Below are positions 1-9,801 of a DNA stretch of 64,000 bases, piece after piece. How positions within the stretch are numbered: the stretch's first letter is position 1; each line of letters begins with the position of its first letter. The notes beneath the pieces are model-generated. The model searched no databases. It was not told the origin of the DNA and worked only from the letters and a program-made list of their open reading frames with translations. The position numbers and the translations under genes were made by a program. The stretch is from an uncultured Flavobacteriales bacterium (lineage in GTDB: Bacteria > Bacteroidota > Bacteroidia > Flavobacteriales > BACL11): the NCBI GenBank assembly GCA_949372805.1, contig CASIBH010000006.1, positions 1 through 64,000 of the forward strand, given 5' to 3'.

Positions 1-122
1 TACTAGAAATTAAGAACCCTGAAAAAACTATAAATCTAAAAAGTCTTTCTTCTGGGATGTATGTAGCGCAATATCAAATTGGGAAAACAATAAAAACACA
101 AAAAATTAATATTTTAAAATAG
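1..122 (+). CDS. C-terminal end of a T9SS-exported protein (partial)
   Basis: An open frame runs in from the left edge (codons start at base 3) and stops with TAG at 120-122. The residues read LKSLSSGMYVAQYQIGKT and end in KINILK. This is the typical last strand of a type A T9SS C-terminal sorting domain (pattern L.SG.Y......G....K..I.K). The protein is therefore probably exported through the outer membrane by the type IX system, but its function cannot be seen here. It ends 6 nt before the next ATG (129), so it probably belongs to the same operon as the glycan genes downstream. Confidence 0.65.
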   Translation, partial: LEIKNPEKTINLKSLSSGMYVAQYQIGKTIKTQKINILK

Positions 123-128
123 TTTCTT

Positions 129-2479
129 ATGAAAAAATATCTTCTTTTATTTATTATCATAATCGTTTCAGTTGTACTGTTAAGTAATTCAACTTTTGAT
201 TTTAAGTTTGACGTTGTTAAAAGTTCTCCTTCATTTTTATTAGATAAAAAAATTGAAAGAAAAATTGATGACTTATACTGGCAGACTTAACGCTTGAAGA
301 AAAAATTGGGCAAACTTGTCAAATAACTCTTGAGTCTGTACTACAAAAAAATTTAGATGGTAAAATGATAGTACCACATATAATTGATACAGCAAAACTA
401 AATGAGGCAATAAATAAATACAAAATTGGATCAATTTTAAATGTAGCAAATGGACCAGAGGGCCCAACTTTTAATAGAGAAAAATGGAAATCTGTTATAA
501 ATACCGTACAAGATTATGCCGCTAATTCAAGCTCTGGTATTCCTGTTATTTATGGTGTGGATGCAATACACGGAGCAACATACACGTCTAACAGCACTCT
601 TTTTCCTCAAGAAATTGGGCTAGCGGCTAGCTGGAACCTTAGTCTAGCTAAAAACATGGGGGAGGTAACAGCTTATGAAACAAGAGCTTCTGGAATCCCT
701 TGGAACTTTTCACCCGTTTTAGACCTTGGAAGAACTCCTATTTGGTCAAGATTTTTTGAAACTCTTGGAGAAGATGTTTATTTAACAAAAAAAATGGGCG
801 CAGCAATTGTTGAGGGCTATCAAGGAGGAAGCAAGATTGATGAAAAGCATGTTGCTGCATGTCTAAAACATTATGTTGGTTATGGCTCTCCAAGATCAGG
901 CAGAGACAGAACCCCTGCCTTAATACCTCAAAGAACTATGGAGGAACTACACCTTCCTCCATTTGAAGAGGCTATAAAAAAAGGAGCACTAACAGTAATG
1001 ATTAATAGTGGAGAGGTAAATGGTATTCCTGGACACAAAAACAAATACTTAATAACAGATGTTTTAAAGAATAAGTGGGGTTTTGCTGGCTTTACCGTTT
1101 CAGACTGGGAAGATTTTATCATGCTACATAAAGTTGCTCAAACTGACTCTAGTGTTAAGCAGGGAATTGCAAGTGCAATTAACGCAGGAGTAGACATGAG
1201 TATGGTTCCAAATAACCCTGAATATAAAAAGTATTGTAAACTTCTAATTGAGCTTGTTAATGAAGGTGCTGTGTCGAAAGACAGAATTAATGATGCTGTA
1301 AGAAGAATATTAAGGGTTAAACACCACCTGAATTTGTTTGAACAGCCTACAGTGAACTATAGTAGCTACACAGATTTTGGCTCTAAAAAGCACATAGCAA
1401 AAGCATACAGAGCGGCAGCAGAATCTGTTACCTTACTAAAAAATACAGACAACATTCTTCCTCTTAATAAAAACGCTAGAATTATGGTTATTGGCCCATC
1501 AGCAAATAGTCTTAGCTGTTTGAACGGGGCGTGGACACACACATGGCAAGGAGTAGAAGAAAAATATCATAATAATCACCCAACCATAAAGGAGGCTATA
1601 GAAAATGAAATTGGAGAAATAAGCTACTTTAAAGGCTCTATTATGAGTATGGAAAATGGAGACGAAGTAGACCTGCCCTCACAAGATCTTAAAGCTGCTG
1701 TTAATGCTTGTAAAAATCATGATGTAGCAATTGTGTGTCTTGGAGAACTTCCGTCTACAGAAAGACCTGGAGATATATACTCCTTAGACATGGCTTTGGA
1801 GCAAAGAAATATTATAAAACAATTATCAAAAACAGGCATTCCAATAGTGCTTGTTCTTGTTGAAGGAAGGCCTAAGATAATTAATGATATTGAACCTCTA
1901 AGTGCCGCGGTCTTACAAGCTTACCTTCCGGGGGATCAAGGAGGAAGAGCTGTTTCTGATATTCTTTTTGGGAAAGTTAACCCTAGTGGAAAACTACCTT
2001 ACACATACCCTAGGCACAATGGTGTGGTGATGCATTATGACCACAAACAGTCAGAATTAATAAATGGAAACACTTGGCAAAATGATTTTTTTAATCCGCA
2101 ATGGGAATTTGCTCATGGCCTAAGCTATACAACTTTTGAATACAGCGAACTAAGCCTAAATAAAAAAAATCTTTATAGCAATGACAAAGACTCTATTGTT
2201 GTGTCTGTAAGTATTACAAATACAGGTAAAAGAGAAGGAAAGGAAAGTGTTCAGCTTTATATTAATGATCATTATGCGACAATATCTCCTTCGCTAAAAA
2301 AACTTATTGCTTTTGATAAAATTTCACTATTACCTTCAGAAAAAAAGACCTTAACATTCAGTATAAGAAATGAAGACTTAATGTTTTATGGGGCAGACAA
2401 CACTTGGCAAAGTGAAGAGGGTAGTTTTTCTGTTATAATTAAAGACCTGAAGTCAACATTTAATCTTAAAAATGACTAG
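129..2479 (+). CDS. Glycoside hydrolase family 3 beta-glucosidase-like enzyme, frameshifted near the N-terminus
   Basis: Family GH3 exo-acting glucosidase, likely removing glucose from beta-glucan oligosaccharides in the periplasm or at the surface. ATG 129 opens a hydrophobic N-terminus (MKKYLLLFIIIIVSVVLL). This frame runs to TAA 288-290, but the GH3 sequence continues two bases out of phase (LADLTLEEKIGQT) and stays open to 2479. The ORF-track start at 365 lies inside the domain. The catalytic (beta/alpha)8 domain carries the KHYVGYG motif and the nucleophile motif GFTVSDWED. The alpha/beta sandwich has a plausible acid/base Glu in CLGELPSTERPGD, and a fibronectin-III-like C-terminal domain follows. 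Skipping the dinucleotide TA at 276-277 restores the canonical reading DDLLADLTLEEK. It is either a true pseudogene or frameshift, or a sequence error. The next gene starts at the base after its stop. Confidence 0.85.
272..290 (+). other. Frameshift site in the GH3 gene
   Basis: Between the upstream frame (stop TAA 288-290) and the downstream frame (upstream in-frame TGA at 269-271) lies the only interval where the reading frame can change. It contains TTATACTGG; removing one TA gives a perfect GH3 N-terminal motif. No ATG, GTG or TTG lies in the downstream frame before 365 at a position that would keep the conserved DLTLEEKIGQ segment. Confidence 0.7.
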
Positions 2480-4450
2480 ATGTTTCGGCTGTTAAATAAA
2501 AAAATACTGTTTTTAGTTATCTTTTCACTGTCTTTTTTAAGCTTAAAAAAACTAAGCGCCCAAGACACATTAGAAGTTGCATACAAAAGTGCAAGCTATT
2601 CAATTAAAGACCCTGTTTCTAGTATTAAACTTGGAGGGTATTTTCGGTTTTTAGGCTATGTTAGAAATCTCCCAAAGATTTACCCTTTAGATATACCAAG
2701 CTATTATTCTGGACCTTTTCCTCAGCAAACTGTTTTCTCAGTCGGAACAGGCTACCGCGAACCTATGCTATTACTTACAATATCCGGAAAAGCAAAAAAA
2801 AACATGTCCTTTGGAACAGAACTAATGCTTAATAGCCCCTTTGACGGTAATTTCTCTAATAACACTATTTCATTAAATCTAGGAACTAATTTTTATTCTA
2901 CATTAAACTCAGATTTTGGGAAATTTAAAGTTCATGCTGGAGGAATCTCTTGGTATAAACAAAGTAAACTAACCGTTTGGAGCGAAGAAGGATACTTACG
3001 ATATAGTCCGTTTGAAAGAGCTCCATATGACCCGCTTAACAAAGAGACTGTTGAAAGATATAGCAAATACTATGAACAAGGAGTTATTGATCAAGATATT
3101 AGGTTTGGTAATGTTGCTTTTCAAGGAATAACACTAAGCGGCTCTGCCTTTCCTTGGCAAATTACAGATGGCCTCTCTTTTCAGGCAATTTTAGGGAAAA
3201 CACAAAATAATGTAGCAAAATTGGTCTCTGACAAAGCAGACGACTACTCATTTGGCTTAAAAGTTTCTAAACAAATTGATTCGAAGAAAATGGTTGCTTT
3301 AAATTTCTTTTCTTCTAAAACAGCAACAGATTCAATGTCATTGATTAAAAGAGAATTTAGTATGTCTTCATTTGAGTTTGATTATAAAACAAATGGCGTC
3401 AGACTTTTTGGGGAGCTTGGATATGGAAACTACCAAAGCAGCAAAGTTGCCCTTTCAGGTGGCGAGGCAATTATCTTAAATTTAGCAACAACAAAAAAAC
3501 AAACAATAATTCCTCTACAAATTCAATACTCAAGAATCTCTCCTGAAGCGGTAAATGTTAATGCTTCCTTTAAAAACACTTCTGTTATAGACCTTGTTGA
3601 AACAACCGTTATTGAAGAAGGTGCTGCAGCTACAGTTATGACATCATTTGGCGGTCCAATTACTAATTTAGGGTATCTTGCAAACAACAGACAGGGATTT
3701 AGCTTAAATACTGAATTTGAAATTGGTGACTTTTCAATCTCTGGAGGTTTGGGGTTTTACTCTGAACTTGAAAGAGTAAACTCTAGCTTTTCCTACAACC
3801 ATACATCAACAGGCTTAATCCTATCAAGAATATCTTACTTCAGCACTGGATACGGACCATACGGCCACCTAAACTCTTATTACAGAGGGGTTTATGAGAA
3901 TGTAAGTGTAACGGACTCAAGTATGATTGATTCAACTGGAGCCCCACTGTTTGACAAGTTTTACTGCTCTTCTGATCTTCATTTAAAATACAAAACAAAA
4001 GTCTTTGAAAGAGATTTGTATGTTTTTTCACTAACAAACTACAACACGGCACAAAACTTTTATAGCGCTACTCCTGTTTTAAGTTCAAAGGCTTTGATAC
4101 GACAACTTAATCACTCTCTAGATATATGTTACTCAATTAATAAGCGAGTATCCTTAGTTTTAAAGTCAAGCTATGAAAGGGTTTTAGCAAACAAATCAAC
4201 TCAGCTTGATGATTATGACCCTTTTCCTATTGATGCAACTGGACAAGATTTAGGTGTTAAAAACTATGAGCCTAGCTATAAGCCGCGTAACCAAACAGGT
4301 GTGGTTAATGGTTTTGGCTTTGACATTAAACTAAATGATGGTGCTTTTTTATTTTTAAGACACAGTCAGTTTAGTTTTAAAGATAAAAACTTTGCTGAAA
4401 CAAACATAAAAGGAAGCGAAACAACTCTAGAAATTAAAATCAATTTATAA
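2480..4450 (+). CDS. Predicted outer-membrane beta-barrel protein (unrecognised family)
   Basis: A 656-residue protein with a Sec signal peptide (FLVIFSLSFLSLKKLSAQ, cleavage after SAQ). The rest is made of alternating polar/hydrophobic strands rich in Gly, Tyr and Phe, such as FGTELMLNSP and ISLNLGTNF, which is typical of large beta-barrels. I see no TonB box, plug domain or SusC signature, so it resembles a porin more than a TonB-dependent receptor. The ATG begins one base after the GH3 stop, and its own stop overlaps the next gene (TAATG). From the operon context I infer a role in moving or binding glycan breakdown products at the outer membrane. The family is not recognised. Confidence 0.6.
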   Translation: MFRLLNKKILFLVIFSLSFLSLKKLSAQDTLEVAYKSASYSIKDPVSSIKLGGYFRFLGYVRNLPKIYPLDIPSYYSGPFPQQTVFSVGTGYREPMLLLTISGKAKKNMSFGTELMLNSPFDGNFSNNTISLNLGTNFYSTLNSDFGKFKVHAGGISWYKQSKLTVWSEEGYLRYSPFERAPYDPLNKETVERYSKYYEQGVIDQDIRFGNVAFQGITLSGSAFPWQITDGLSFQAILGKTQNNVAKLVSDKADDYSFGLKVSKQIDSKKMVALNFFSSKTATDSMSLIKREFSMSSFEFDYKTNGVRLFGELGYGNYQSSKVALSGGEAIILNLATTKKQTIIPLQIQYSRISPEAVNVNASFKNTSVIDLVETTVIEEGAAATVMTSFGGPITNLGYLANNRQGFSLNTEFEIGDFSISGGLGFYSELERVNSSFSYNHTSTGLILSRISYFSTGYGPYGHLNSYYRGVYENVSVTDSSMIDSTGAPLFDKFYCSSDLHLKYKTKVFERDLYVFSLTNYNTAQNFYSATPVLSSKALIRQLNHSLDICYSINKRVSLVLKSSYERVLANKSTQLDDYDPFPIDATGQDLGVKNYEPSYKPRNQTGVVNGFGFDIKLNDGAFLFLRHSQFSFKDKNFAETNIKGSETTLEIKINL

Positions 4451-6162
4451 TGAAACATCTATATTTATACTTATTTATTCTTTTGTTTAGTCTGCCCACG
4501 TCCCTTATAGCTCAAGTTGATAATCGTGTGTGGTATGATGGAAATTCTAGAGCAATGTTTTATAGAGACGCCTTAGCGGGTGATAGCAAAAACATGGACA
4601 CTACCTCGGCAAGAAGTAATGGTGAGGGGTATACGGCTATTGATCTTGGAATACACTTTAATCCTTCAAAAGAAATAGAAATATTTTCAGAAATTAGAAT
4701 AAAAAATGATTTTGGCTATATGTGGGGTTCGGGAGCTTACGTTGAGCTAAGAAGACTTTCTGTAAGGGGTGTTTTAAATAATCGGGTAAGTTTCAATCTG
4801 GGGGATATTTACTTGAAGCAAAGTAAGTATACTTTATATAACAATCAGCAAGAACTATCAAAGCATGAGCCTTCTGTTTTTAACGCATATAGAGATTTAA
4901 TAAACTATGAGAATTTTTATCAAGAAAATTTTTGGAGAACACAGGGAATTCAGTCAAATTATTCATATACCTTTTATAATACAATAAAGTCGGTTGAACT
5001 TGATGGCTTTGCCTCAAGAGTAAGGGGAAATCAATGGCTTGGAAAACCAGAACTTTTAATGCTCGGAGGGACTAGCGTTCTTAAATTGGAGAATAATTTA
5101 AAGTTTGCCATCAATTTTATTAACTCTTTTGAGGTGCAATCCACAAGCTTAGACTCACTTACTTATAACAACCCGGTTTATAATATCCAGAGTTCCTATT
5201 TTAAAAAATTAGATAAAAATGTTTTTATTTTAAACGTGGATGCAGGCGCGTCCTCTAGATCTTGGAGTAGAACCAATGGTTCAGAAGAAAAGATGATTGA
5301 AGAGATTGGAAATTTTTTAAATATAAAAGGAGAGTTTAAAAACACAAAAAACTCTCTTAGTTTAAACTTTAAATATACAGACCCAAACTTTAGAAGCTCC
5401 GGAGCACAAACTAGAAGAATAATTTACAACTCTTCTCTCTCTACTTACCCCTACTACACAAATAATACGACGTTAAGACCTGTTAGCTTGCTCGACATAA
5501 CGACCGACCCAAGCATATATAATCAACGTCTTTCAACAACTTTGATGAGCTTTAATCCAAAATATGGAGCTGTTACTCCATATGGAGATGCCACCCCAAA
5601 TAGGGTTGGCGCAAACGGAAATTATGTGTTTAAAAACAATAAAATTGAAACAAATCTAACTGCAAATTTATTCTCTGAAGTTATTGGCCAGGGAACTGTA
5701 AACAAACGGTCACTATTTTCTTCTGCAGCAAGTATAAAAGCTAAACTTGAAGAGTTTATAAAATTCAAAAATAAAACGACACTTGAGCTTAGCGCTTATT
5801 TTGAAGAGGTAAGCAGAAATGGTAATGACGTGGAGTCAATTAGTTTTAGCTCAAGTTTATTAAGCGCAGGTCTTTCTTATGAGCTATTTCAAAACCTGAA
5901 AATTATTGGTGGGGCTAAAATTTTTATTGTTAAAGGCAATGAATTTACCGCAGAGAGAAATGAATATGACCAAATAATAGATTATAATATAGAAAACTAT
6001 GATTCAAAAGAAAATATTTATCTAGTTGGGCTTCAGTATAATTTTACAAATGATATTTACTTTAGCCTACAGTCAAATAAAATTAATATTGTCAACAATT
6101 TAATTGATCAAGAGAAATTAAATTTAGCAAGGATTTACTTTATGTTTAATATGAATTTATAA
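4450..6162 (+). CDS. Second predicted outer-membrane beta-barrel protein
   Basis: A 570-residue protein with a clear signal peptide (LYLFILLFSLPTSLIAQ). Strand-like segments follow throughout, for example IEIFSEIRIKNDFGYMW, and it ends in RIYFMFNMNL, compatible with a terminal barrel strand. No plug domain or known motif was recognised. The start codon overlaps the previous stop by one base (TAATG), so the two barrel genes are translationally coupled. They may work together as a two-part outer-membrane device in the glycan operon. This is inferred from architecture and position only. They do not look like simple duplicates of each other. Confidence 0.6.
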   Translation: MKHLYLYLFILLFSLPTSLIAQVDNRVWYDGNSRAMFYRDALAGDSKNMDTTSARSNGEGYTAIDLGIHFNPSKEIEIFSEIRIKNDFGYMWGSGAYVELRRLSVRGVLNNRVSFNLGDIYLKQSKYTLYNNQQELSKHEPSVFNAYRDLINYENFYQENFWRTQGIQSNYSYTFYNTIKSVELDGFASRVRGNQWLGKPELLMLGGTSVLKLENNLKFAINFINSFEVQSTSLDSLTYNNPVYNIQSSYFKKLDKNVFILNVDAGASSRSWSRTNGSEEKMIEEIGNFLNIKGEFKNTKNSLSLNFKYTDPNFRSSGAQTRRIIYNSSLSTYPYYTNNTTLRPVSLLDITTDPSIYNQRLSTTLMSFNPKYGAVTPYGDATPNRVGANGNYVFKNNKIETNLTANLFSEVIGQGTVNKRSLFSSAASIKAKLEEFIKFKNKTTLELSAYFEEVSRNGNDVESISFSSSLLSAGLSYELFQNLKIIGGAKIFIVKGNEFTAERNEYDQIIDYNIENYDSKENIYLVGLQYNFTNDIYFSLQSNKINIVNNLIDQEKLNLARIYFMFNMNL

Positions 6163-6166
6163 TAAA

Positions 6167-7177
6167 ATGAAAAAAAAATACAACCTAATACTATTATGCT
6201 TTTTAATACTGTTTTCATGTAAAAAAGATGGGCTAGAAGGTCCAAACCTCAACGATTTGTATGGGGAGCTTAACTTTGAAAATGCTCTTGCAATAGTGGG
6301 AGATAGTGCAAGTTTTTCACAAAATGAAGATGTTTATTTCACTGCAAAATTTTCTAAAATTGTAGACTGGAAAATAACAATAACAGGTCTTAATTCAATG
6401 TCTGAAAAAGTAATAACTGGTAAGTCAAGCTTAATAGACAAAAACAATAGCCTTTGGAGGGGAGAGGTTACAAGCCTGCCCTTTTTTCAAGAAGAAGATT
6501 GCTCAGTCTTATTAACATTTAGAAACCATGAGGATTCTGTGTCAACCTCTTTGAATATTACAGGAACTAAAAATTATGGAAACGGTAACGAACTGTTAGT
6601 GAGTGATTTTGAGAATGGTTTTAATCCAAATTTTACAAACTTTTTTCAAACGACATGCTTAAAAAAAATAGAAACAGGAGGGGCTGGTCAGGGAGGCAAA
6701 TACCTAAGGCAAGAAGGCACTTGTGATTGGGATTGGCTTATAGGGTATGTAGACTACCCTTCAGCAAACTGGTATCAACAAGGGGTGTTAAACGCTGACC
6801 CAGAAAATATTTATTTTAATATAATGATACATGGAGACAGTACTTTATCTCCAACTAATGAAGCAAACTCACTATTTAAAATAGAGTTTTATGAAGACGA
6901 AAATCAAGATCAATACTATGATCCAAACTCTGAAGACAGACTAGATTATGAGTTTGACATTAATTGGAACGGATGGAGAATGGTCAGTGTAAGGTATAGC
7001 GACTTAATAATGGCTACAGACCCAAGTGGTGGTGGTGTAAACGGTAATTCAATTAGAGAGCCTAATAAAATTATAAAAATAAGAACCCTTCTTCTGGCAA
7101 ATCCTGAATCAGGATTTGCAAAGGCAGATGTTGATTATATTATCTGGAGCGAAGAAAGCCCAATTCTAGAACAATAA
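6167..7177 (+). CDS. Surface lipoprotein with Ig-like and carbohydrate-binding-like domains
   Basis: A 336-residue lipoprotein; the lipobox is LILFSC followed by KKDG, so Cys-18 or near it would be lipidated. The first part (about 25-135) looks like an Ig/FN3-type strand domain. The second part (about 140-335) begins LLVSDFENGF and has the jelly-roll-like pattern seen in galactose-binding or CBM-like domains, with an Asp/Glu-rich stretch FYEDENQDQYYDPN that could bind calcium. The position between barrel genes and glycan enzymes fits a surface glycan-binding protein. The binding target is unknown. It sits 4 nt after the previous gene and 1 nt before the next. Confidence 0.6.
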   Translation: MKKKYNLILLCFLILFSCKKDGLEGPNLNDLYGELNFENALAIVGDSASFSQNEDVYFTAKFSKIVDWKITITGLNSMSEKVITGKSSLIDKNNSLWRGEVTSLPFFQEEDCSVLLTFRNHEDSVSTSLNITGTKNYGNGNELLVSDFENGFNPNFTNFFQTTCLKKIETGGAGQGGKYLRQEGTCDWDWLIGYVDYPSANWYQQGVLNADPENIYFNIMIHGDSTLSPTNEANSLFKIEFYEDENQDQYYDPNSEDRLDYEFDINWNGWRMVSVRYSDLIMATDPSGGGVNGNSIREPNKIIKIRTLLLANPESGFAKADVDYIIWSEESPILEQ

Positions 7178-7178
7178 A

Positions 7179-8435
7179 ATGATTAAACAATTATTCTTTT
7201 TCTTGCTAATTTTTTCTTCCTGCTCTAATATAACACTACTTACTCTTTATGATATTGAAGTAGAGGCGGCAGAGGGAATAGATGGTTTTACCTCAACTGA
7301 AATATTTAGCAAAGGAGGAAGTGATGAGGTTTGGGGAATGGACGACGAAAACTGTAATCCTTTTAGTTTTTCGGCATATGATGCAAGTTTTGATTATTCT
7401 ATGATTAATACTGATGACGAAAAAACACAAGAAAAAGAAGATCTAGAAGAAGTAAAAGGAAAGTATAACCTACCAGCTGTAAAAGTTAAAGACAGGAAAT
7501 ATGTGGTCAAAAATTCTATTCACTTAAAAACCTCAAAAAAACCATCTTGTGAATGGATTGGAATGGGAATTGGTTGGGACGATTGGCAAGGAAAAGATTT
7601 GAGCTCTGTTATGGAAAGCGCCGCAATTGAAATGCTTATAAGGGTAGAAAAAGGAGCTATATCAAATCTGCCTGTAGTTTTTATTTTAGAAGATTATTCG
7701 GAAAACCAATGCTACGCAACAGCAAGTTATCTTGGAATTGATGGCGGAAAAATAACTTCTAAATGGACAAGAGTAGTTGTACCTCTGCAAACGTTCTCAT
7801 ACAGAACAAATAAAATTAATCTTACTAATATTAAGCAGCTAATGCTTCAGTGTTACGATGCAACAGATGTTTTTATTGATAATATTAAAATTATTAAACA
7901 TGATCATCAGTATGAAAGGCTTGAAGACAATCTTACTGTTTACGATAGTCTTTCACCTATTACAATCTTTAAAGATAGCTTATTTGCAAGCTGGGGGGTG
8001 GGAATAAAAGGGTGTAAAAACTTTACTATTGCACAAAATTCTAAAAAAACATCTTCATTTATAGCTGTGGACCTAAGCTCTAACAGCTGCAACTGGAATT
8101 CATTTGGAATAAGCTGGAACAAATGGAAGTATACAGACATCAGCCATGATATAAAAAACTTTAAACTAAATCTAGATATTAAAAGAACCTTATGTAAATC
8201 TTTCACAATTACCTTTGAAGACTACAAAGGAAAAAAACTAAGCTATACAGTGGAAAAAGAGCTGCTTGTCTTTGACAAAAAAAATAGTAGCGAATGGGGT
8301 AAAGTGTCGGTTCCCTTAAACTTATTTCCAATTAGAAAGTCAAAAATAGACCTATCTAAAATAAAACAACTTATTTTTAAATTTGACAAAGACACAAGGC
8401 TTGAATTGGACAACATAACTTTAACAAAAAATTAA
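7179..8435 (+). CDS. Surface lipoprotein with two ExoP/CBM11-like carbohydrate-binding repeats
   Basis: A 418-residue lipoprotein (lipobox LLIFSSC). The body is an internal duplication. Repeat 1 (about 110-245) contains WIGMGIGWDDWQGKDLS, later WTRVVVPLQTF and VFIDNIKIIK. Repeat 2 (about 285-418) contains WNSFGISWNKWKYTDIS, later WGKVSVPLNLF and LELDNITLTKN. The order W-x-G-x-GW...D-L/I-S followed by W-x-x-V-x-VPL and a final D-N strand resembles the galactose-binding-like domain of ExoP-type beta-glucanases and CBM11-like folds. I infer a glycan-capturing surface protein for the operon. The family assignment comes from pattern memory, not a search. Confidence 0.6.
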   Translation: MIKQLFFFLLIFSSCSNITLLTLYDIEVEAAEGIDGFTSTEIFSKGGSDEVWGMDDENCNPFSFSAYDASFDYSMINTDDEKTQEKEDLEEVKGKYNLPAVKVKDRKYVVKNSIHLKTSKKPSCEWIGMGIGWDDWQGKDLSSVMESAAIEMLIRVEKGAISNLPVVFILEDYSENQCYATASYLGIDGGKITSKWTRVVVPLQTFSYRTNKINLTNIKQLMLQCYDATDVFIDNIKIIKHDHQYERLEDNLTVYDSLSPITIFKDSLFASWGVGIKGCKNFTIAQNSKKTSSFIAVDLSSNSCNWNSFGISWNKWKYTDISHDIKNFKLNLDIKRTLCKSFTITFEDYKGKKLSYTVEKELLVFDKKNSSEWGKVSVPLNLFPIRKSKIDLSKIKQLIFKFDKDTRLELDNITLTKN

Positions 8436-8438
8436 CTC

Positions 8439-9800
8439 ATGAAAAAATCTATTGCATTATTATTCATTCTTTTAACAGGCTCTAACTTTATTTACTCTCA
8501 AATTCTTTGGGATGACTTTGAACAAAACAGAATTGGATACTATGATTTTGTTCACGGAGGAATGACTGAAAGATATGAAAACCCAGACATTAACAGTTCT
8601 GTTAATAGCTCTCCTCTTTGCGCTCAATATGTTAGAAACCCTGGTGAAATGTGGGATGTTCTTGTTATTGTTGCTAATGGTGCTATTGATGATGTTGGTG
8701 ATTATGTTAGCGGTGATAAAATTATGAGTGTTGATGTTTTTAGTCCAATGCCAGGACTTCCTGTTCAAATTACTCTTGAGGACTCTTCTTTAGCAGGCCC
8801 AACAAATTATCCAACAGGAAGACATAGTGTTTATCTAGGTCAAACAACAAAGACAAATGAGTGGGAAACAATAAACTTTATTTTTGATAATCAGCCAGAC
8901 CCAGCAATGTCTTCTTCAAATTTAACCTCGGTGATTTTACTTTTTAACGGAGGCTCATTTACAAACGATACTTATTATTTTGATAATCTTTATGGTCCAG
9001 AATTTAACAACCAATGTGATGGGCTTACAAACGATCCTCTTCATGACTTTGCAGATTGGGATTGTAATTGGAACTTATCGATGTGCCCTTCACAAACTCA
9101 ATGTAATGATTTTGATTACATGAGCGGTTGGCTTAACCAAAGTTATAATCCAGAAAACTCTGGAATTAACACAAGTAAGTATAGCGGAGACTATACCAGA
9201 AACCCGGACCCTAATGGAGAGGATGTTTTAATTGCATATTTCCAAGAACAAGATTTAGATGTTGGTCTATATCCTTTTTTTAATATGAAAGTTTATGGTC
9301 CTCCAACCCCATTATATATTTCATTCCAAAACAATGGTACAGAAATTATTGGCTTTGAAAAAAATATTTGGCAAAATAACACGTGGCAACAATTAAATCT
9401 TGACCTATCTAGTATTTCTGCTAGCAGCATGAGTATAAACAGAGTGGTTTTGTTTTTTGATCAAGGAATGGTTAATTGGAACACTTATTTTCTTGATGAT
9501 ATAGGGCTTTCTTCTGCACCTGTTTCAATAAATGAAAAAACCTACGACTTTGAGTTAATTCTATATCCAAAACCTGCAAAAGATAAAATCTCATTATCTT
9601 TAAAAATCTTTAACTCCTCATCTGTAAAAGTAGAAATAATTAATCTTCAAGGTAAAAAAATACAGACGATTGTAAATGGTAAAAATCTAGAAGCTTCGAT
9701 CTATAGTTATGAAATAGACAACCTTCGCTCGGGGCTTTACTTCTTAAAAACAACAATTAATGGTGTTGAAAATGTTGAAAAATTTGAAGTTATTAGATAA
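8439..9800 (+). CDS. T9SS-exported protein with two carbohydrate-binding-like domains
   Basis: A 453-residue protein with a signal peptide (IALLFILLTGSNFIYSQ). Two similar beta-sandwich-like units follow, each opening with an aromatic/acidic motif (ILWDDFEQN near residue 23 and WLNQSYNPEN near 230) and each ending with a DN/DD-G strand (YYFDNLYGPE and YFLDDIGLS). The last about 75 residues (ELILYPKPAKDKISL ... RSGLYFLKTTINGVENVEKFEVIR) form a type A T9SS sorting domain, with YPKP in place of the usual YPNP. It is probably attached to the cell surface and presents glycan-binding modules. The next gene starts 1 nt downstream. Confidence 0.65.
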   Translation: MKKSIALLFILLTGSNFIYSQILWDDFEQNRIGYYDFVHGGMTERYENPDINSSVNSSPLCAQYVRNPGEMWDVLVIVANGAIDDVGDYVSGDKIMSVDVFSPMPGLPVQITLEDSSLAGPTNYPTGRHSVYLGQTTKTNEWETINFIFDNQPDPAMSSSNLTSVILLFNGGSFTNDTYYFDNLYGPEFNNQCDGLTNDPLHDFADWDCNWNLSMCPSQTQCNDFDYMSGWLNQSYNPENSGINTSKYSGDYTRNPDPNGEDVLIAYFQEQDLDVGLYPFFNMKVYGPPTPLYISFQNNGTEIIGFEKNIWQNNTWQQLNLDLSSISASSMSINRVVLFFDQGMVNWNTYFLDDIGLSSAPVSINEKTYDFELILYPKPAKDKISLSLKIFNSSSVKVEIINLQGKKIQTIVNGKNLEASIYSYEIDNLRSGLYFLKTTINGVENVEKFEVIR

Positions 9801-9801
9801 A

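Noticed and set aside
273-467. Minus-strand 64-residue ORF over the GH3 frameshift
   Set aside because: Antisense shadow of the GH3 coding sequence; it does not explain the frame change.
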